Shown here: positions 50,701 through 64,000 of the stretch, piece by piece
How the letters are laid out: each line of letters begins with the position of its first letter
How positions within the stretch are numbered: the first letter of the stretch is position 1
Assembly: GCA_964036665.1 (NCBI GenBank)
Contig: OZ038528.1
Location: 11,848,501-11,912,500 of the forward strand
Direction: 5' to 3'
Length of the DNA stretch: 64,000 nt
DNA from: Gordius sp. MW1
Taxonomy: Eukaryota; Nematomorpha; Gordioida; Gordea; Gordiidae
Program-made: the position numbers and the translations under genes
The notes under the pieces: model-generated
What the model saw: only the letters and a program-made list of their open reading frames with translations
Databases searched by the model: none
Told to the model about the DNA's origin: nothing

Positions 50701-52617
50701 TTGAAATCATGATCGCATAGTGCATTTTTGAAAAATTAAGCACTCACGTTGCGATACAACAAACTAATCGCAACAATAAAACGTTGTCTTTTGTCAAAAT
50801 GATAGTTCTCGCAGCTTAAAACCTCTTTTCGGAAGTCAATCGAGGATAATAGGATTCTCAAATTGGCCTACTTTTATATATTTTTTCATGCTCTTTCACA
50901 TAGAATCGAAAAAAATCAATATTTTTACCTCAAAATTTTTCACATATTTTTCTTTCAACCGTATTCATCCGATGAAAGTTGTCGTTTTCAGACGTGGTTT
51001 CCATGATAAAAAGTAAAAATTTATCAGAATCAGAAAACTATTACTTTGAAATCATGATCGCATAGTGCATTTTTGAAAAATTAAGCACTCACGTTGCGAT
51101 ACAACAAACTAATCGCAACAATAAAACGTTGTCTTTTGTCAAAATGATAGTTCTCGCAGCTTAAAACCTCTTTTCGGAAGTCAATAGAGGATAATAGGAT
51201 TCTCAAATTGGCCTACTTTTATATATTTTTTCATGCTCTTTCACATAGAATCAAAAAAAACAAATATTTTTACCTCAAAAGTTTTCACATATTTTTCTTT
51301 TAACCATATTCATCCGATGAAAGTTGTCGTTTTCAGACGTGGTTTCCATGATAAAAAGTAAAAATTTATCAGAATCAGAAAACTATTACTTTGAAATCAT
51401 GATCGCATAGTGCATTTTTGAAAAATGAAGCACTCACGTTGCGATACAACAAACTAATCGCAACAATAAAACGTTGTCTTTTGTCAAAATGATAGTTCTC
51501 GCAGATTAAAACCTCTTTTCGGAAGTCAATCGAGGATAGTAGGATTCTCAATTTGGCCTACTTTTATATATTTTTTCATGCTCTTTCACATAGAATCGAA
51601 AAAAATAAATATTTTTACCTCAAAATTTTTCACATATTTTTCTTTCAACCGTATTCATCCTATGAAAGTTGTCGTTTTCCGACGTGGTTTCCATGATAAA
51701 AAGTAAAAATTTATCAGAATCAAAAAACTATTAATTTGAAATCATGATCGCATAGTGCATTTTTGAAAAATTAAGCACTCACGTTGCGATACAACAAACT
51801 AATCGCAACAATAAAACGTTGTCTTTTGTCAAAATGATAGTTCTCGCAGATTAAAACCTCTTTTCGGAAGTCAATCGAGGATAATAGGATTCTCAAATTG
51901 GCCTACTTTTATATATTTTTTCATGCTCTTTCACATAGAATCGAAAAAAATAAATATTTTTACCTCAAAATTTTTCACATATTTTTCTTTGAACCGTATT
52001 CATCCGATGAAAGTTGTCGTTTTCAGACGTGGTTTCCATGATAAAAAGTAAAAATTTATCAGAATCAGAAAACTATTACTTTGAAATCATGATCGCATAG
52101 TGCATTTTTGAAAAATTAAGCACTCACGTTGCGATACAACAAACTAATCGCAACAATAAAACGTTGTCTTTTGTCAAAATGATAGTTCTCGCAGCTTAAA
52201 ACCTCTTTTCGGAAGTCAATCGAGGATAATAGGATTCTCAAATTGGCCTACTTTTATATATTTTTTCATGCTCTTTCACATAGAATCGAAAAAAATAAAT
52301 ATTTTTACCTCAAAAGTTTTCACATATTTTTCTTTGAACCGTATTCATCCGATGAAAGTTGTCGTTTTCAGACGTGGTTTCCATGATAAAAAGTAAAAAT
52401 TTATCAGAATCAGAAAACTATTACTTTGAAATCATGATCGCATAGTGCATTTTTGAAAAATTAAGCACTCACGCTGCGATACAACAAACTAATCGCAACA
52501 ATAAACGTTGTCTTTTGTCAAAATGATAGTTCTAGCAGCTTAAAACCTCTTTTCGGAAGTCAATCGATGATAATAGGATTCTTAAATTGGCCTACTTTTA
52601 TATATTTTTTCATGCTC
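47790..52617 (+). repeat. Large tandem duplication, unit A (4,828 bp, 14 monomers)
   Basis: Markers at the left part recur 4,828 bp downstream: the A-run before ACATTTTTACC (47801 and 52629), CGTAGCGATAC (48331 and 53159) and CGATGCAAC (48681 and 53509). From about 49.4 kb the offset falls to 4,138 bp (GAGGGTAA 49806, GCATTTTCGA 50031 and 54169, TTAACCATATTC 51300 and 55438). Unit A thus contains two monomers that unit B lacks. Confidence 0.87.
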
Positions 52618-52619
52618 TT
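51179..52619 (+). repeat. Dispersed module, copy 2 of 4
   Basis: All markers of the module recur at a constant offset of 21,809 bp from copy 1 (TTAACCATATTC at 51300, CACGCTGCG at 52470, TTCTAGCAGC at 52530). The intervening 20 kb is not duplicated as a unit. Confidence 0.88.
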
Positions 52620-55600
52620 TCACATAGAATCAAAAAAAAAACATTTTTACCTCAAAATTTTTCACATATTTTTCTTTGAACCGTATTCATCCGATGAAAG
52701 TTGTCGTTTTCAGACGTGGTTTCCATGATAAAAAGTAAAAATTTATCAGAATCAGAAAACTATTACTTTGAAATCATGATCGCATAGTGCATTTTTGAAA
52801 AATTAAGCACTCACGTTGCGATACAACAAACTAATCGCAACAATAAAACGTTGTCTTTTGTCAAAATGATAGTTCTCGCAGCTTAAAACCTCTTTTCGGA
52901 AGTCAATCGAGGATAATAGGATTCTCAAATTGGCCTACTTTTATATATTTTTTCATGCTCTTTCACATAGAATCGAAAAAAATAAATATTTTTACCTCAA
53001 AAGTTTTCACATATTTTTCTTTGAACCGTATTCATCCGATGAAAGTTGTCGTTTTCAGACGTGGTTTCCATGATAAAAAGTAAAAATTTATCAGAATCAG
53101 AAAACTATTACTTTGAAATCATGATCGCATAGTGCATTTTTGAAAAATGAAGCACTCACGTAGCGATACAACAAACTAATCGCAACAATAAAACGTTGTC
53201 TTTTGTCAAAATGATAGTTCTAGCAGCTTAAAACCTCTTTTCGGAAGTCAATCGATGATAATAGGATTCTTAAATTGGCCTACTTTTATATATTTTTTCA
53301 TGCTCTTTCACATAAAATCGAAAAAAATAAATATTTTTACCTCAAAATTTTTCACATATTTTTCTTTCAACCGTATTCATCCGATGAAAGTTGTCGTTTT
53401 CAGACGTGGTTTCCATGATAAAAAGTAAAAATTTATCAGAATCAGAAAACTATTACTTTGAAATCATGATCGCATAGTGCATTTTTGAAAAATTAAGCAC
53501 TCACGTTGCGATGCAACAAACTAATCGCAACAATAAAACGTTGTCTTTTGTCAAAATGATAGTTCTCGCAGCTTAAAACCTCTTTTCGGAAGTCAATCGA
53601 GGATAATAGGATTCTCAAATTGGCCTACTTTTATATATTTTTTCATGCTCTTTCACATAGAATCGAAAAAAATAAATATTTTTACCTCAAAAGTTTTCAC
53701 ATATTTTTCTTTCAACCGTATTCATCCGATGAAAGTTGTCGTTTTCAGACGTGGTTTCCATGATAAAAAGTAAAAATTTATCAGAATCAGAAAACTATTA
53801 CTTTGAAATCATGATCGCATAGTGCATTTTTGAAAAATTAAGCACTCACGTTGCGATACAACAAACTAATCGCAACAATAAAACGTTGTCTTCTGTCAAA
53901 ATGATAGTTCTCGCAGCTTAAAACCTCTTTTCGGAAGTCAATCGAGGGTAATAGGATTCTCAAATTGGCCTACTTTTATATATTTTTTCATGCTCTTTCA
54001 CATAGAATCGAAAAAAATAAATATTTTTACCTCAAAATTTTTCACATATTTTTCTTTGAACCGTATTCATCCGATGAAAGTTGTCGTTTTCAGACGTGGT
54101 TTCCATGATAAAAAGTAAAAATTTATCAGAATCAGAAAACTATTACTTTGAAATCATGATCGCATAGTGCATTTTCGAAAAATTAAGCACTCACGTTGCG
54201 ATACAACAAACTAATCGCAACAATAAAACGTTGTCTTTTGTCAAAATGATAGTTCTCGCAGCTTAAAACCTCTTTTCGGAAGTCAATCGAGGATAATAGG
54301 ATTCTCAAATTGGCCTACTTTTATATATTTTTTCATGCTCTTTCACATAGAATCAAAAAAAAACAAATATTTTTACCTCAAAATTTTTCACATATTTTTC
54401 TTTGAACCGTATTCATCCGATGAAAGTTGTCGTTTTCAGACGTGGTTTCCATGATAAAAAGTAAAAATTTATCAGAATCAGAAAACTATTACTTTGAAAT
54501 CATGATCGCATAGTGCATTTTTGAAAAATTAAGCACTCACGTTGCGATACAACAAACTAATCGCAACAATAAAACGTTGTCTTTTGTCAAAATGATAGTT
54601 CTCGCAGCTTAAAACCTCTTTTCGGAAGTCAATCGAAGATAATAGGATTCTCAAATTGGCCTACTTTTATATATTTTTTCATGCTCTTTCACATAGAATC
54701 GAAAAAAATAAATATTTTTACCTCAAAATTTTTCACATATTTTTCTTTCAACCGTATTCATCCGATGAAAGTTGTCGTTTTCAGACGTGGTTTCCATGAT
54801 AAAAAGTAAAAATTTATCAGAATCAGAAAACTATTACTTTGAAATCATGATCGCATAGTGCATTTTTGAAAAATTAAGCACTCACGTTGCGATACAACAA
54901 ACTAATCGCAACAATAAAACGTTGTCTTTTGTCAAAATGATAGTTCTCGCAGCTTAAAACCTCTTTTCGGAAGTCAATCGAGGATAATAGGATTCTCAAA
55001 TTGGCCTACTTTTATATATTTTTTCATGCTCTTTCACATAGAATCGAAAAAAATCAATATTTTTACCTCAAAATTTTTCACATATTTTTCTTTCAACCGT
55101 ATTCATCCGATGAAAGTTGTCGTTTTCAGACGTGGTTTCCATGATAAAAAGTAAAAATTTATCAGAATCAGAAAACTATTACTTTGAAATCATGATCGCA
55201 TAGTGCATTTTTGAAAAATTAAGCACTCACGTTGCGATACAACAAACTAATCGCAACAATAAAACGTTGTCTTTTGTCAAAATGATAATTCTCGCAGCTT
55301 AAAACCTCTTTTCGGAAGTCAATAGAGGATAATAGGATTCTCAAATTGGCCTACTTTTATATATTTTTTCATGCTCTTTCACATAGAATCAAAAAAAACA
55401 AATATTTTTACCTCAAAAGTTTTCACATATTTTTCTTTTAACCATATTCATCCGATGAAAGTTGTCGTTTTCAGACGTGGTTTCCATGATAAAAAGTAAA
55501 AATTTATCAGAATCAGAAAACTATTACTTTGAAATCATGATCGCATAGTGCATTTTTGAAAAATGAAGCACTCACGTTGCGATACAACAAACTAATCGCA

Positions 55601-56755
55601 ACAATAAAACGTTGTCTTTTGTCAAAATGATAGTTCTCGCAGATTAAAACCTCTTTTCGGAAGTCAATCGAGGATAGTAGGATTCTCAATTTGGCCTACT
55701 TTTATATATTTTTTCATGCTCTTTCACATAGAATCGAAAAAATTAAATATTTTTACCTCAAAATTTTTCACATATTTTTCTTTCAACCGTATTCATCCGA
55801 TGAAAGTTGTCGTTTTCCGACGTGGTTTCCATGATAAAAAGTAAAAATTTATCAGAATCAAAAAACTATTAATTTGAAATCATGATCGCATAGTGCATTT
55901 TTGAAAAATTAAGCACTCACGTTGCGATACAACAAACTAATCGCAACAATAAAACGTTGTCTTTTGTCAAAATGATAGTTCTCGCAGATTAAAACCTCTT
56001 TTCGGAAGTCAATCGAGGATAATAGGATTCTCAAATTGGCCTACTTTTATATATTTTTTCATGCTCTTTCACATAGAATCGAAAAAAATAAATATTTTTA
56101 CCTCAAAATTTTTCACATATTTTTCTTTGAACCGTATTCATCCGATGAAAGTTGTCGTTTTCAGACGTGGTTTCCATGATAAAAAGTAAAAATTTATCAG
56201 AATCAGAAAACTATTACTTTGAAATCATGATCGCATAGTGCATTTTTGAAAAATTAAGCACTCACGTTGCGATACAACAAACTAATCGCAACAATAAAAC
56301 GTTGTCTTTTGTCAAAATGATAGTTCTCGCAGCTTAAAACCTCTTTTCGGAAGTCAATCGAGGATAATAGGATTCTCAAATTGGCCTACTTTTATATATT
56401 TTTTCATGCTCTTTCACATAGAATCGAAAAAAATAAATATTTTTACCTCAAAAGTTTTCACATATTTTTCTTTGAACCGTATTCATCCGATGAAAGTTGT
56501 CGTTTTCAGACGTGGTTTCCATGATAAAAAGTAAAAATTTATCAGAATCAGAAAACTATTACTTTGAAATCATGATCGCATAGTGCATTTTTGAAAAATT
56601 AAGCACTCACGCTGCGATACAACAAACTAATCGCAACAATAAACGTTGTCTTTTGTCAAAATGATAGTTCTAGCAGCTTAAAACCTCTTTTCGGAAGTCA
56701 ATCGATGATAATAGGATTCTTAAATTGGCCTACTTTTATATATTTTTTCATGCTC
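52618..56755 (+). repeat. Large tandem duplication, unit B (4,138 bp, 12 monomers)
   Basis: Partner of 47790-52617, shorter by 690 bp. The single CGATGCAAC at 53509 corresponds to both 48681 and 49371 of unit A, so the length change happened between those two identical markers. That is a clean two-monomer gain or loss by unequal exchange. Confidence 0.87.
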
Positions 56756-56757
56756 TT
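55317..56757 (+). repeat. Dispersed module, copy 3 of 4
   Basis: Offset 4,138 bp from copy 2 (TTAACCATATTC at 55438). Immediately after the module this copy carries AATCAATACTTTACC where copies 1 and 2 have a longer A-run and ACATTTTTACC. It shares that variant only with copy 4. Confidence 0.88.
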
Positions 56758-57384
56758 TCACATAGAATCAAAAAAAATCAATACTTTACCTCAAAATTTT
56801 TCACATATTTTTCTTTGAACAGTATTCATCCGTAGAAAGTTGTCGTTTTCAGACGTGGTTTCCATGATAAAAAGTAAAAATTTATCAGAATCAGAAAACT
56901 ATTACTTTGAAATCATGATCGCATAGTGCATTTTTGAAAAATTAAGCACTCACGTTGCGATGCAACAAACTAATCGCAACAATAAAACGTTGTCTTTTGT
57001 CAAAATGATAGTTCTCGCAGCTTAAAACCTCTTTTCGGAAGTCAATCGAGGATAATAGGATTCTCAAATTGGCCTACTTTTATATATTTTTTCATGCTCT
57101 TTCACATAGAATCGCAAAAAATAAATATTTTTACCTAAAAAGTTTTCACATATTTTTCTTTGAACCGTATTCATCCGATGAAAGTTGTCGTTTTCCAACG
57201 TGGTTTCCATGATAAAAAGTAAAAATTTATCAGAATCAAAAAACTATTACTTTGAAATCATGATCGCATAGTGCATTTTTGAAAAATGAAGCACTCACGT
57301 TGCGATACAACAAACTAATCGCAACAATAAAACGTTGTCTTTTGTCAAAATGATAGTTCTCGCAGCTTAAAACCTCTTTTCGGA

Positions 57385-58825
57385 AGTCAATAGAGGATAA
57401 TAGGATTCTCAAATTGGCCTACTTTTATATATTTTTTCATGCTCTTTCACATAGAATCAAAAAAAACAAATATTTTTACCTCAAAAGTTTTCACATATTT
57501 TTCTTTTAACCATATTCATCCGATGAAAGTTGTCGTTTTCAGACGTGGTTTCCATGATAAAAAGTAAAAATTTATCAGAATCAGAAAACTATTACTTTGA
57601 AATCATGATCGCATAGTGCATTTTTGAAAAATGAAGCACTCACGTTGCGATACAACAAACTAATCGCAACAATAAAACGTTGTCTTTTGTCAAAATGATA
57701 GTTCTCGCAGATTAAAACCTCTTTTCGGAAGTCAATCGAGGATAGTAGGATTCTCAATTTGGCCTACTTTTATATATTTTTTCATGCTCTTTCACATAGA
57801 ATCGAAAAAAATAAATATTTTTACCTCAAAATTTTTCACATATTTTTCTTTCAACCGTATTCATCCGATGAAAGTTGTCGTTTTCCGACGTGGTTTCCAT
57901 GATAAAAAGTAAAAATTTATCAGAATCAAAAAACTATTAATTTGAAATCATGATCGCATAGTGCATTTTTGAAAAATTAAGCACTCACGTTGCGATACAA
58001 CAAACTAATCGCAACAATAAAACGTTGTCTTTTGTCAAAATGATAGTTCTCGCAGATTAAAACCTCTTTTCGGAAGTCAATCGAGGATAATAGGATTCTC
58101 AAATTGGCCTACTTTTATATATTTTTTCATGCTCTTTCACATAGAATCGAAAAAAATAAATATTTTTACCTCAAAATTTTTCACATATTTTTCTTTGAAC
58201 CGTATTCATCCGATGAAAGTTGTCGTTTTCAGACGTGGTTTCCATGATAAAAAGTAAAAATTTATCAGAATCAGAAAACTATTACTTTGAAATCATGATC
58301 GCATAGTGCATTTTTGAAAAATTAAGCACTCACGTTGCGATACAACAAACTAATCGCAACAATAAAACGTTGTCTTTTGTCAAAATGATAGTTCTCGCAG
58401 CTTAAAACCTCTTTTCGGAAGTCAATCGAGGATAATAGGATTCTCAAATTGGCCTACTTTTATATATTTTTTCATGCTCTTTCACATAGAATCGAAAAAA
58501 ATAAATATTTTTACCTCAAAAGTTTTCACATATTTTTCTTTGAACCGTATTCATCCGATGAAAGTTGTCGTTTTCAGACGTGGTTTCCATGATAAAAAGT
58601 AAAAATTTATCAGAATCAGAAAACTATTACTTTGAAATCATGATCGCATAGTGCATTTTTGAAAAATTAAGCACTCACGCTGCGATACAACAAACTAATC
58701 GCAACAATAAACGTTGTCTTTTGTCAAAATGATAGTTCTAGCAGCTTAAAACCTCTTTTCGGAAGTCAATCGATGATAATAGGATTCTTAAATTGGCCTA
58801 CTTTTATATATTTTTTCATGCTCTT
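57385..58825 (+). repeat. Dispersed module, copy 4 of 4
   Basis: Offset 2,068 bp from copy 3 (TTAACCATATTC at 57506). Copies 3 and 4 belong to a full six-monomer tandem duplication, roughly 55320-57387 and 57388-59455, whose match continues through the GCGATGCAAC and CGCAAAAAATAAAT markers (57111 and 59179). Confidence 0.88.
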
Positions 58826-61800
58826 TCACATAGAATCAAAAAAAATCAATACTTTACCTCAAAATTTTTCACATATTTTTCTTTGAACAGTATTCATCCG
58901 TAGAAAGTTGTCGTTTTCAGACGTGGTTTCCATGATAAAAAGTAAAAATTTATCAGAATCAGAAAACTATTACTTTGAAATCATGATCGCATAGTGCATT
59001 TTTGAAAAATTAAGCACTCACGTTGCGATGCAACAAACTAATCGCAACAATAAAACGTTGTCTTTTGTCAAAATGATAGTTCTCGCAGCTTAAAACCTCT
59101 TTTCGGAAGTCAATCGAGGATAATAGGATTCTCAAATTGGCCTACTTTTATATATTTTTTCATGCTCTTTCACATAGAATCGCAAAAAATAAATATTTTT
59201 ACCTAAAAAGTTTTCACATATTTTTCTTTGAACCGTATTCATCCGATGAAAGTTGTCGTTTTCCAACGTGGTTTCCATGATAAAAAGTAAAAATTTATCA
59301 GAATCAAAAAACTATTACTTTGAAATCATGATCGCATAGTGCATTTTTGAAAAATGAAGCACTCACGTTGCGATACAACAAACTAATCGCAACAATAAAA
59401 CGTTGTCTTTTGTCAAAATGATAGTTCTCGCAGCTTAAAACCTCTTTTCGGAAGTCAATCGAGGATAATAGGATTCTCAAATTGGCCTACTTTTATATAT
59501 TTTTTCATGCTCTTTTACATAGAATCGAAAAAAATCAATATTTTTACCTCAAAATTTTTCACATATTTTTCTTTCAACAGTATTCATCAGATGAAAGTTG
59601 TCGTTTTCAGACGTGGTTTCCATGATAAAGAGTAAAATTTTATCAGAATCAGAAAACTATTACTTTGAAATCATGATCGCATAGTGCATTTTTGAAAAAT
59701 TAAGCACTCACGTTGTTATACAACAAACTAATCGCAACAATAAAACGTTGTCTTTTGTCAAAATGATAGTTCTCGCAGCTTAAAACCTCTTTTCGGAAGT
59801 CAATCGAGGATAATAGGATTCTCAAATTGGCCTACTTTTATATATTTTTTCATGCTCTTTCACATAGAATCGAAAAAAATAAATATTTTTACCTCAAAAT
59901 TTTCCACATATTTTTCTTTCAACCGTATTCATCCGATGAAAGTTGTCGTTTTCAGACGTGGTTTCCATGATAAAAAGTAAAAATTTATCAGAATCAGAAA
60001 ACTATTACTTTGAAATCATGATCGCTTAGTGCATTTTTGAAAAATTAAGCACTCACGCTGCGATACAACAAACTAATCGCAACAATAAAACGTTGTCTTT
60101 TGTCAAAATGATAGTTCTCGCAGCTTAAAACCTCTTTTCGGAAGTCAATCGAGGATAATAGGATTCTCAAATTGGCCTACTTTTATATATTTTTTCATGC
60201 TCTTTCACATAGAATCGAAAAAAATCAATATTTTTACCTCAAAATTTTTCACATATTTTTCTTTCAACCGTATTCATCCGATGAAAGTTGTCGTTTTCAG
60301 ACGTGGTTTCCATGATAAAAAGTAAAAATTTATCAGAATCAGAAAACTATTACTTTGAAATCATGATCGCATAGTGCATTTTCGAAAAATTAAGCACTCA
60401 CGTTGCGATACAACAAACTAATCGCAACAATAAAACGTTGTCTTTTGTCAAAATGATAGTTCTCGCAGCTTAAAACCTCTTTTCGGAAGTCAATCGAGGA
60501 TAATAGGATTCTCAAATTGGCCTACTTTTATATATTTTTTCATGCTCTTTCACATAGAATCAAAAAAAAACAAATATTTTTACCTCAAAATTTTTCACAT
60601 ATTTTTCTTTGAACCGTATTCATCCGATGAAAGTTGTCGTTTTCAGACGTGGTTTCCATGATAAAAAGTAAAAATTTATCAGAATCAGAAAACTATTACT
60701 TTGAAATCATGATCGCATAGTGCATTTTTGAAAAATTAAGCACTCACGTTGCGATACAACAAACTAATCGCAACAATAAAACGTTGTCTTTTGTCAAAAT
60801 GATAGTTCTCGCAGCTTAAAACCTCATTTCGGAAGTCAATCGATGATAATAGTATTCTCAAATTGGCCTACTTTTATATATTTTTTCATGCTCTTTCACA
60901 TAGAATCAAAAAAAAAACAAATATTTTTACCTCAAAATTTTTCACATATTTTTCTTTTAACCATATTCATCCGATGAAAGTTGTCGTTTTCAGACGTGGT
61001 TTCCATGATAAAAAGTAAAAATTTATCAGAATCAAAAAACTATTACTTTGAAATCATGATCGCATAGTGCATTTTTGAAAAATTAAGCACTCACGTTGCG
61101 ATACAACAAACTAATCGCAACAATAAAACGTTGTCTTTTGTCAAAATGATAGTTCTCGCAGCTTAAAACCTCTTTTCGGAAGTCAATCGAGGATAATAGG
61201 ATTCTCAAATTGGCCTACTTTTATATATTTTTTCATGCTCTTTCACATAGAATCAAAAAAAAACAAATATTTATACCTCAAAATTTTTCACATATTTTTC
61301 TTTCAACCGTATTCATCCGATGAAAGTTGTCGTTTTCAGACGTGGTTTCCATGATAAAAAGTAAAAATTTATCAGAATCAGAAAACTATTACTTTGAAAT
61401 CATGATCGCATGGTGCATTTTTGAAAAATTAAGCACTCACGTTGCGATACAACAAACTAATCGCAACAATAAAACGTTGTCTTTTGTCAAAATGATAGTT
61501 CTCTTAGCTTAAAACCTCTTTTCGGAAGTCAATCTTGGATAATAGGATTCTCAAATTGGCCTACTTTTATATATTTTTTCATGCTCTTTCACATAGAATC
61601 AAAAAAAAATAAATATTTTTACCTCAAAATTTTTCACTTATTTTTCTTTCAACCGTATTCATCCGATGAAAGTTGTCGTTTTCAGACGTGGTTTCCATGA
61701 TAAAAAGTAAAAATTTATCAGAATCAGAAAACTATTACTTTGAAATCATGATCGCATAGTGCATTTTTGAAAAATTAAGCACTCACGTTGCGATACAACA

Positions 61801-64000
61801 AACTAATCGCAACAATAAAACGTTGTCTTTTGTCAAAATGATAGTTCTCGCAGCTTAAAACCTCTTTTCGGAAGTCAATCGAGGATAATAGGATTCTCAA
61901 ATTGGCCTACTCTTATATATTTTTTCATGCTCTTTCACATAGAATCGAAAAAAATCAATATTTTTACCTCAAAATTTTTCACATATTTTTCTTTTAACCA
62001 TATTCATCCGATGAAAGTTGTCGTTTTCAGACGTGGTTTCCATGATAAAAAGTAAAAATTTATCAGAATCAAAAAACTATTACTTTGAAATCATGATCGC
62101 ATAGTGCATTTTTGAAAAATTAAGCACTCACGTTGCGATACAACAAACTAATCGCAACAATAAAACGTTGTCTTTTGTCAAAATGATAGTTCTCGCAGCT
62201 TAAAACCTCTTTTCGGAAGTCAATCGAGGATAATAGGATTCTCAAATTGGCCTACTTTTATATATTTTTTCATGCTCTTTCACATAGAATCGAAAAAAAT
62301 AAATATTTTTACCTCAAAATTTTTCACATATTTTTCTTTCAACCGTATTCATCCGATGAAAGTTGTCGTTTTCAGACGTGGTTTCCATGATAAAAAGTAA
62401 AATTTTATCAGAATCAGAAAACTATTACTTTGAAATCATGATCGCATAGTGCATTTTTGAAAAATTAAGCACCCACTTTGCGATACAACAAACTAATCGC
62501 AACAATAAAACGTTGTCTTTTGTCAAAATGATAGTTCTCGCAGCTTAAAACCTCTTTTCGGAAGTCAATCGATGATAATAGGATTCTCAAATTGGCCTAC
62601 TTTTATATATTTTTTCATGCTCTTTCACATAGAATCGAAAAAAATCAATATTTTTACCTCAAAATTTTTCACATATTTTTCTTTCAACAGTATTCATCCG
62701 ATGAAAGTTGTCGTTTTCCAACGTGGTTTCCATGATAAAAAGTAAAAATTTATCAGAATCAGAAAACTATTACTTTGAAATCATGATCGCATAGTGCATT
62801 TTTGAAAAATTAAGCACTCACGTTGCGATACAACAAACTAATCGCAACAATAAAACGTTGTCTTTTGTCAAAAGGATAGTTCTCGCAGCTTAAAACCTCT
62901 TTTCGGAAGTCAATCGATGATAATAGGATTCTCAAATTGGCCTACTTTTATATATTTTTTCATGCTCTTTCACATAGAATCAAAAAAAAACAAATATTTT
63001 TACCTCAAAATTTTTCACATATTTTTCTTTGAACCGTATTCATCCGTAGAAAGTTGTCGTTTTCCAACGTGGTTTCCTTGATAAAAAGTAAAAATTTATC
63101 AGAATCAGAAAACTATTACTTTGAAATCATGATCGCATGGTGCATTTTTGAAAAATTAAGCACTCACGTTGCGATACAACAAACTAATCGCAACAATAAA
63201 ACGTTGTCTTTTGTCAAAATGATAGTTCTCGTAGCTTAAAACCTTTTTTCGGAAGTCAATAGAGGATAATAGGATTCTCAAATTGGCCTACTTTTATATA
63301 TTTTTTCATGCTCTTTCACATAGAATCGCAAAAAATAAATATTTTTACCTTAAAATTTTTCACATATTTTTCTTTGAACCGTATTCATCCGATGAAAGTT
63401 GTCGTTTTCAGACGTGGTTTCCATGATAAAAAGTAAAAATTTATCAGAATCAGAAAACTATTACTTTGAAATCATGATCGCAGTGCATTTTTGAAAAATT
63501 ATGCACTCACGTTGCGATACAACAAACTAATCGCAACAATAAAACGTTGTCTTTTGTCAAAATGATAGTTCTCGCAGCTTAAAACCTCTTTTCGGAAGTC
63601 AATCGAGGATAATAGGATTCTCAAATTGGCCTACTTTTATATATTTTTTCATGCTCTTTCACATAGAATCGAAAAAAATCAATATTTTTACCTCAAAATT
63701 TTTCACATATTTTTCTTTGAACCGTATTCATCCGAAGAAAGTTGTCGTTTTCAGACGTGGTTTCCATGATAAAAAGTAAAATTTTATCAGAATCAGAAAA
63801 CTATTACTTTGAAGTCATGATCGCATAGTGCATTTTTGAAAAATTAAGCACTCACGTTGCGATACAACAAACTAATCGCAACAATAAAACGTTGTCTTTT
63901 GTCAAAATGATAGTTCTCGCAGCTTAAAACCTCTTTTCGGAAGTCAATCGAGGATAATAGGATTCTCAAATTGGCCTACTTTTATATATTTTTTCATGCT

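Larger units (their letters stand above)
8922..64000 (+). repeat. 345-bp satellite array, right segment (about 160 monomers)
   Basis: The same satellite resumes right after the transposon and runs to the window end, stopping mid-monomer, so the array continues beyond it. Orientation is constant throughout. The most constant stretch by eye lies around GATAGTTCTCGCAGC and the following CTTTTCGG. The most variable are the A-rich run after GAATCG and the base before AACCGT (G or C). Copies sharing private variants recur in blocks of 4, 6, 12 or 14 monomers, so the array is a mosaic of local amplifications and not one regular higher-order repeat. No gene, RNA gene or foreign insertion was seen in these 55 kb. 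Monomer count is estimated from length divided by 345. Confidence 0.97.

Noticed and set aside
1-64000. CRISPR array
   Set aside because: The repeat is 345 bp, contiguous and head to tail, with no unique spacers. This is a satellite.

Overview
The window is almost entirely one AT-rich satellite DNA array. A 345-bp monomer, all copies in the same orientation, runs from base 1 to base 64000 with a single interruption. Both window edges cut through the array, so its true length exceeds 64 kb. I estimate about 180 monomers. This points to a eukaryotic heterochromatic block (centromeric, pericentromeric or subtelomeric; the sequence alone does not say which). The interrupting transposon belongs to a BED-finger hAT family. 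That fits an animal, probably an invertebrate with an AT-rich genome, but I cannot name the species.

Layout. 1-7193: about 21 monomers, several of a variant subtype. 7194-8921: a 1,728-bp hAT-superfamily DNA transposon inserted in a monomer, flanked by an 8-bp target duplication. It has TCTCG-rich subterminal repeats, a perfect 20-bp hairpin near its right end, and a minus-strand transposase relic that keeps a BED zinc finger and a C-terminal hAT dimerisation motif but has lost the catalytic core. 8922-64000: about 160 more monomers. Within these I found nested tandem and dispersed duplications of 4, 6, 12 and 14 monomers, three related half-length monomers (26.6, 28.9 and 31.5 kb), and a cluster of small deletions (36.0-37.4 kb).

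How it works together. There are no intact protein-coding genes, no RNA genes and no CRISPR array. The short open frames in the satellite are monomer-derived: one frame is normally stopped at a TAG and opens only where that triplet is mutated. The array looks like the product of repeated unequal exchange or gene conversion. The hAT copy arrived late, in one unit of an almost identical 2,066-bp tandem duplication, so the sister unit preserves the empty insertion site. Each consensus monomer carries an 8-bp perfect dyad (arms GTTGCGAT and ATCGCAAC, 11-nt loop) and an overlapping cluster of ATCGCA motifs. This is the best candidate in the window for a functional sequence signal.
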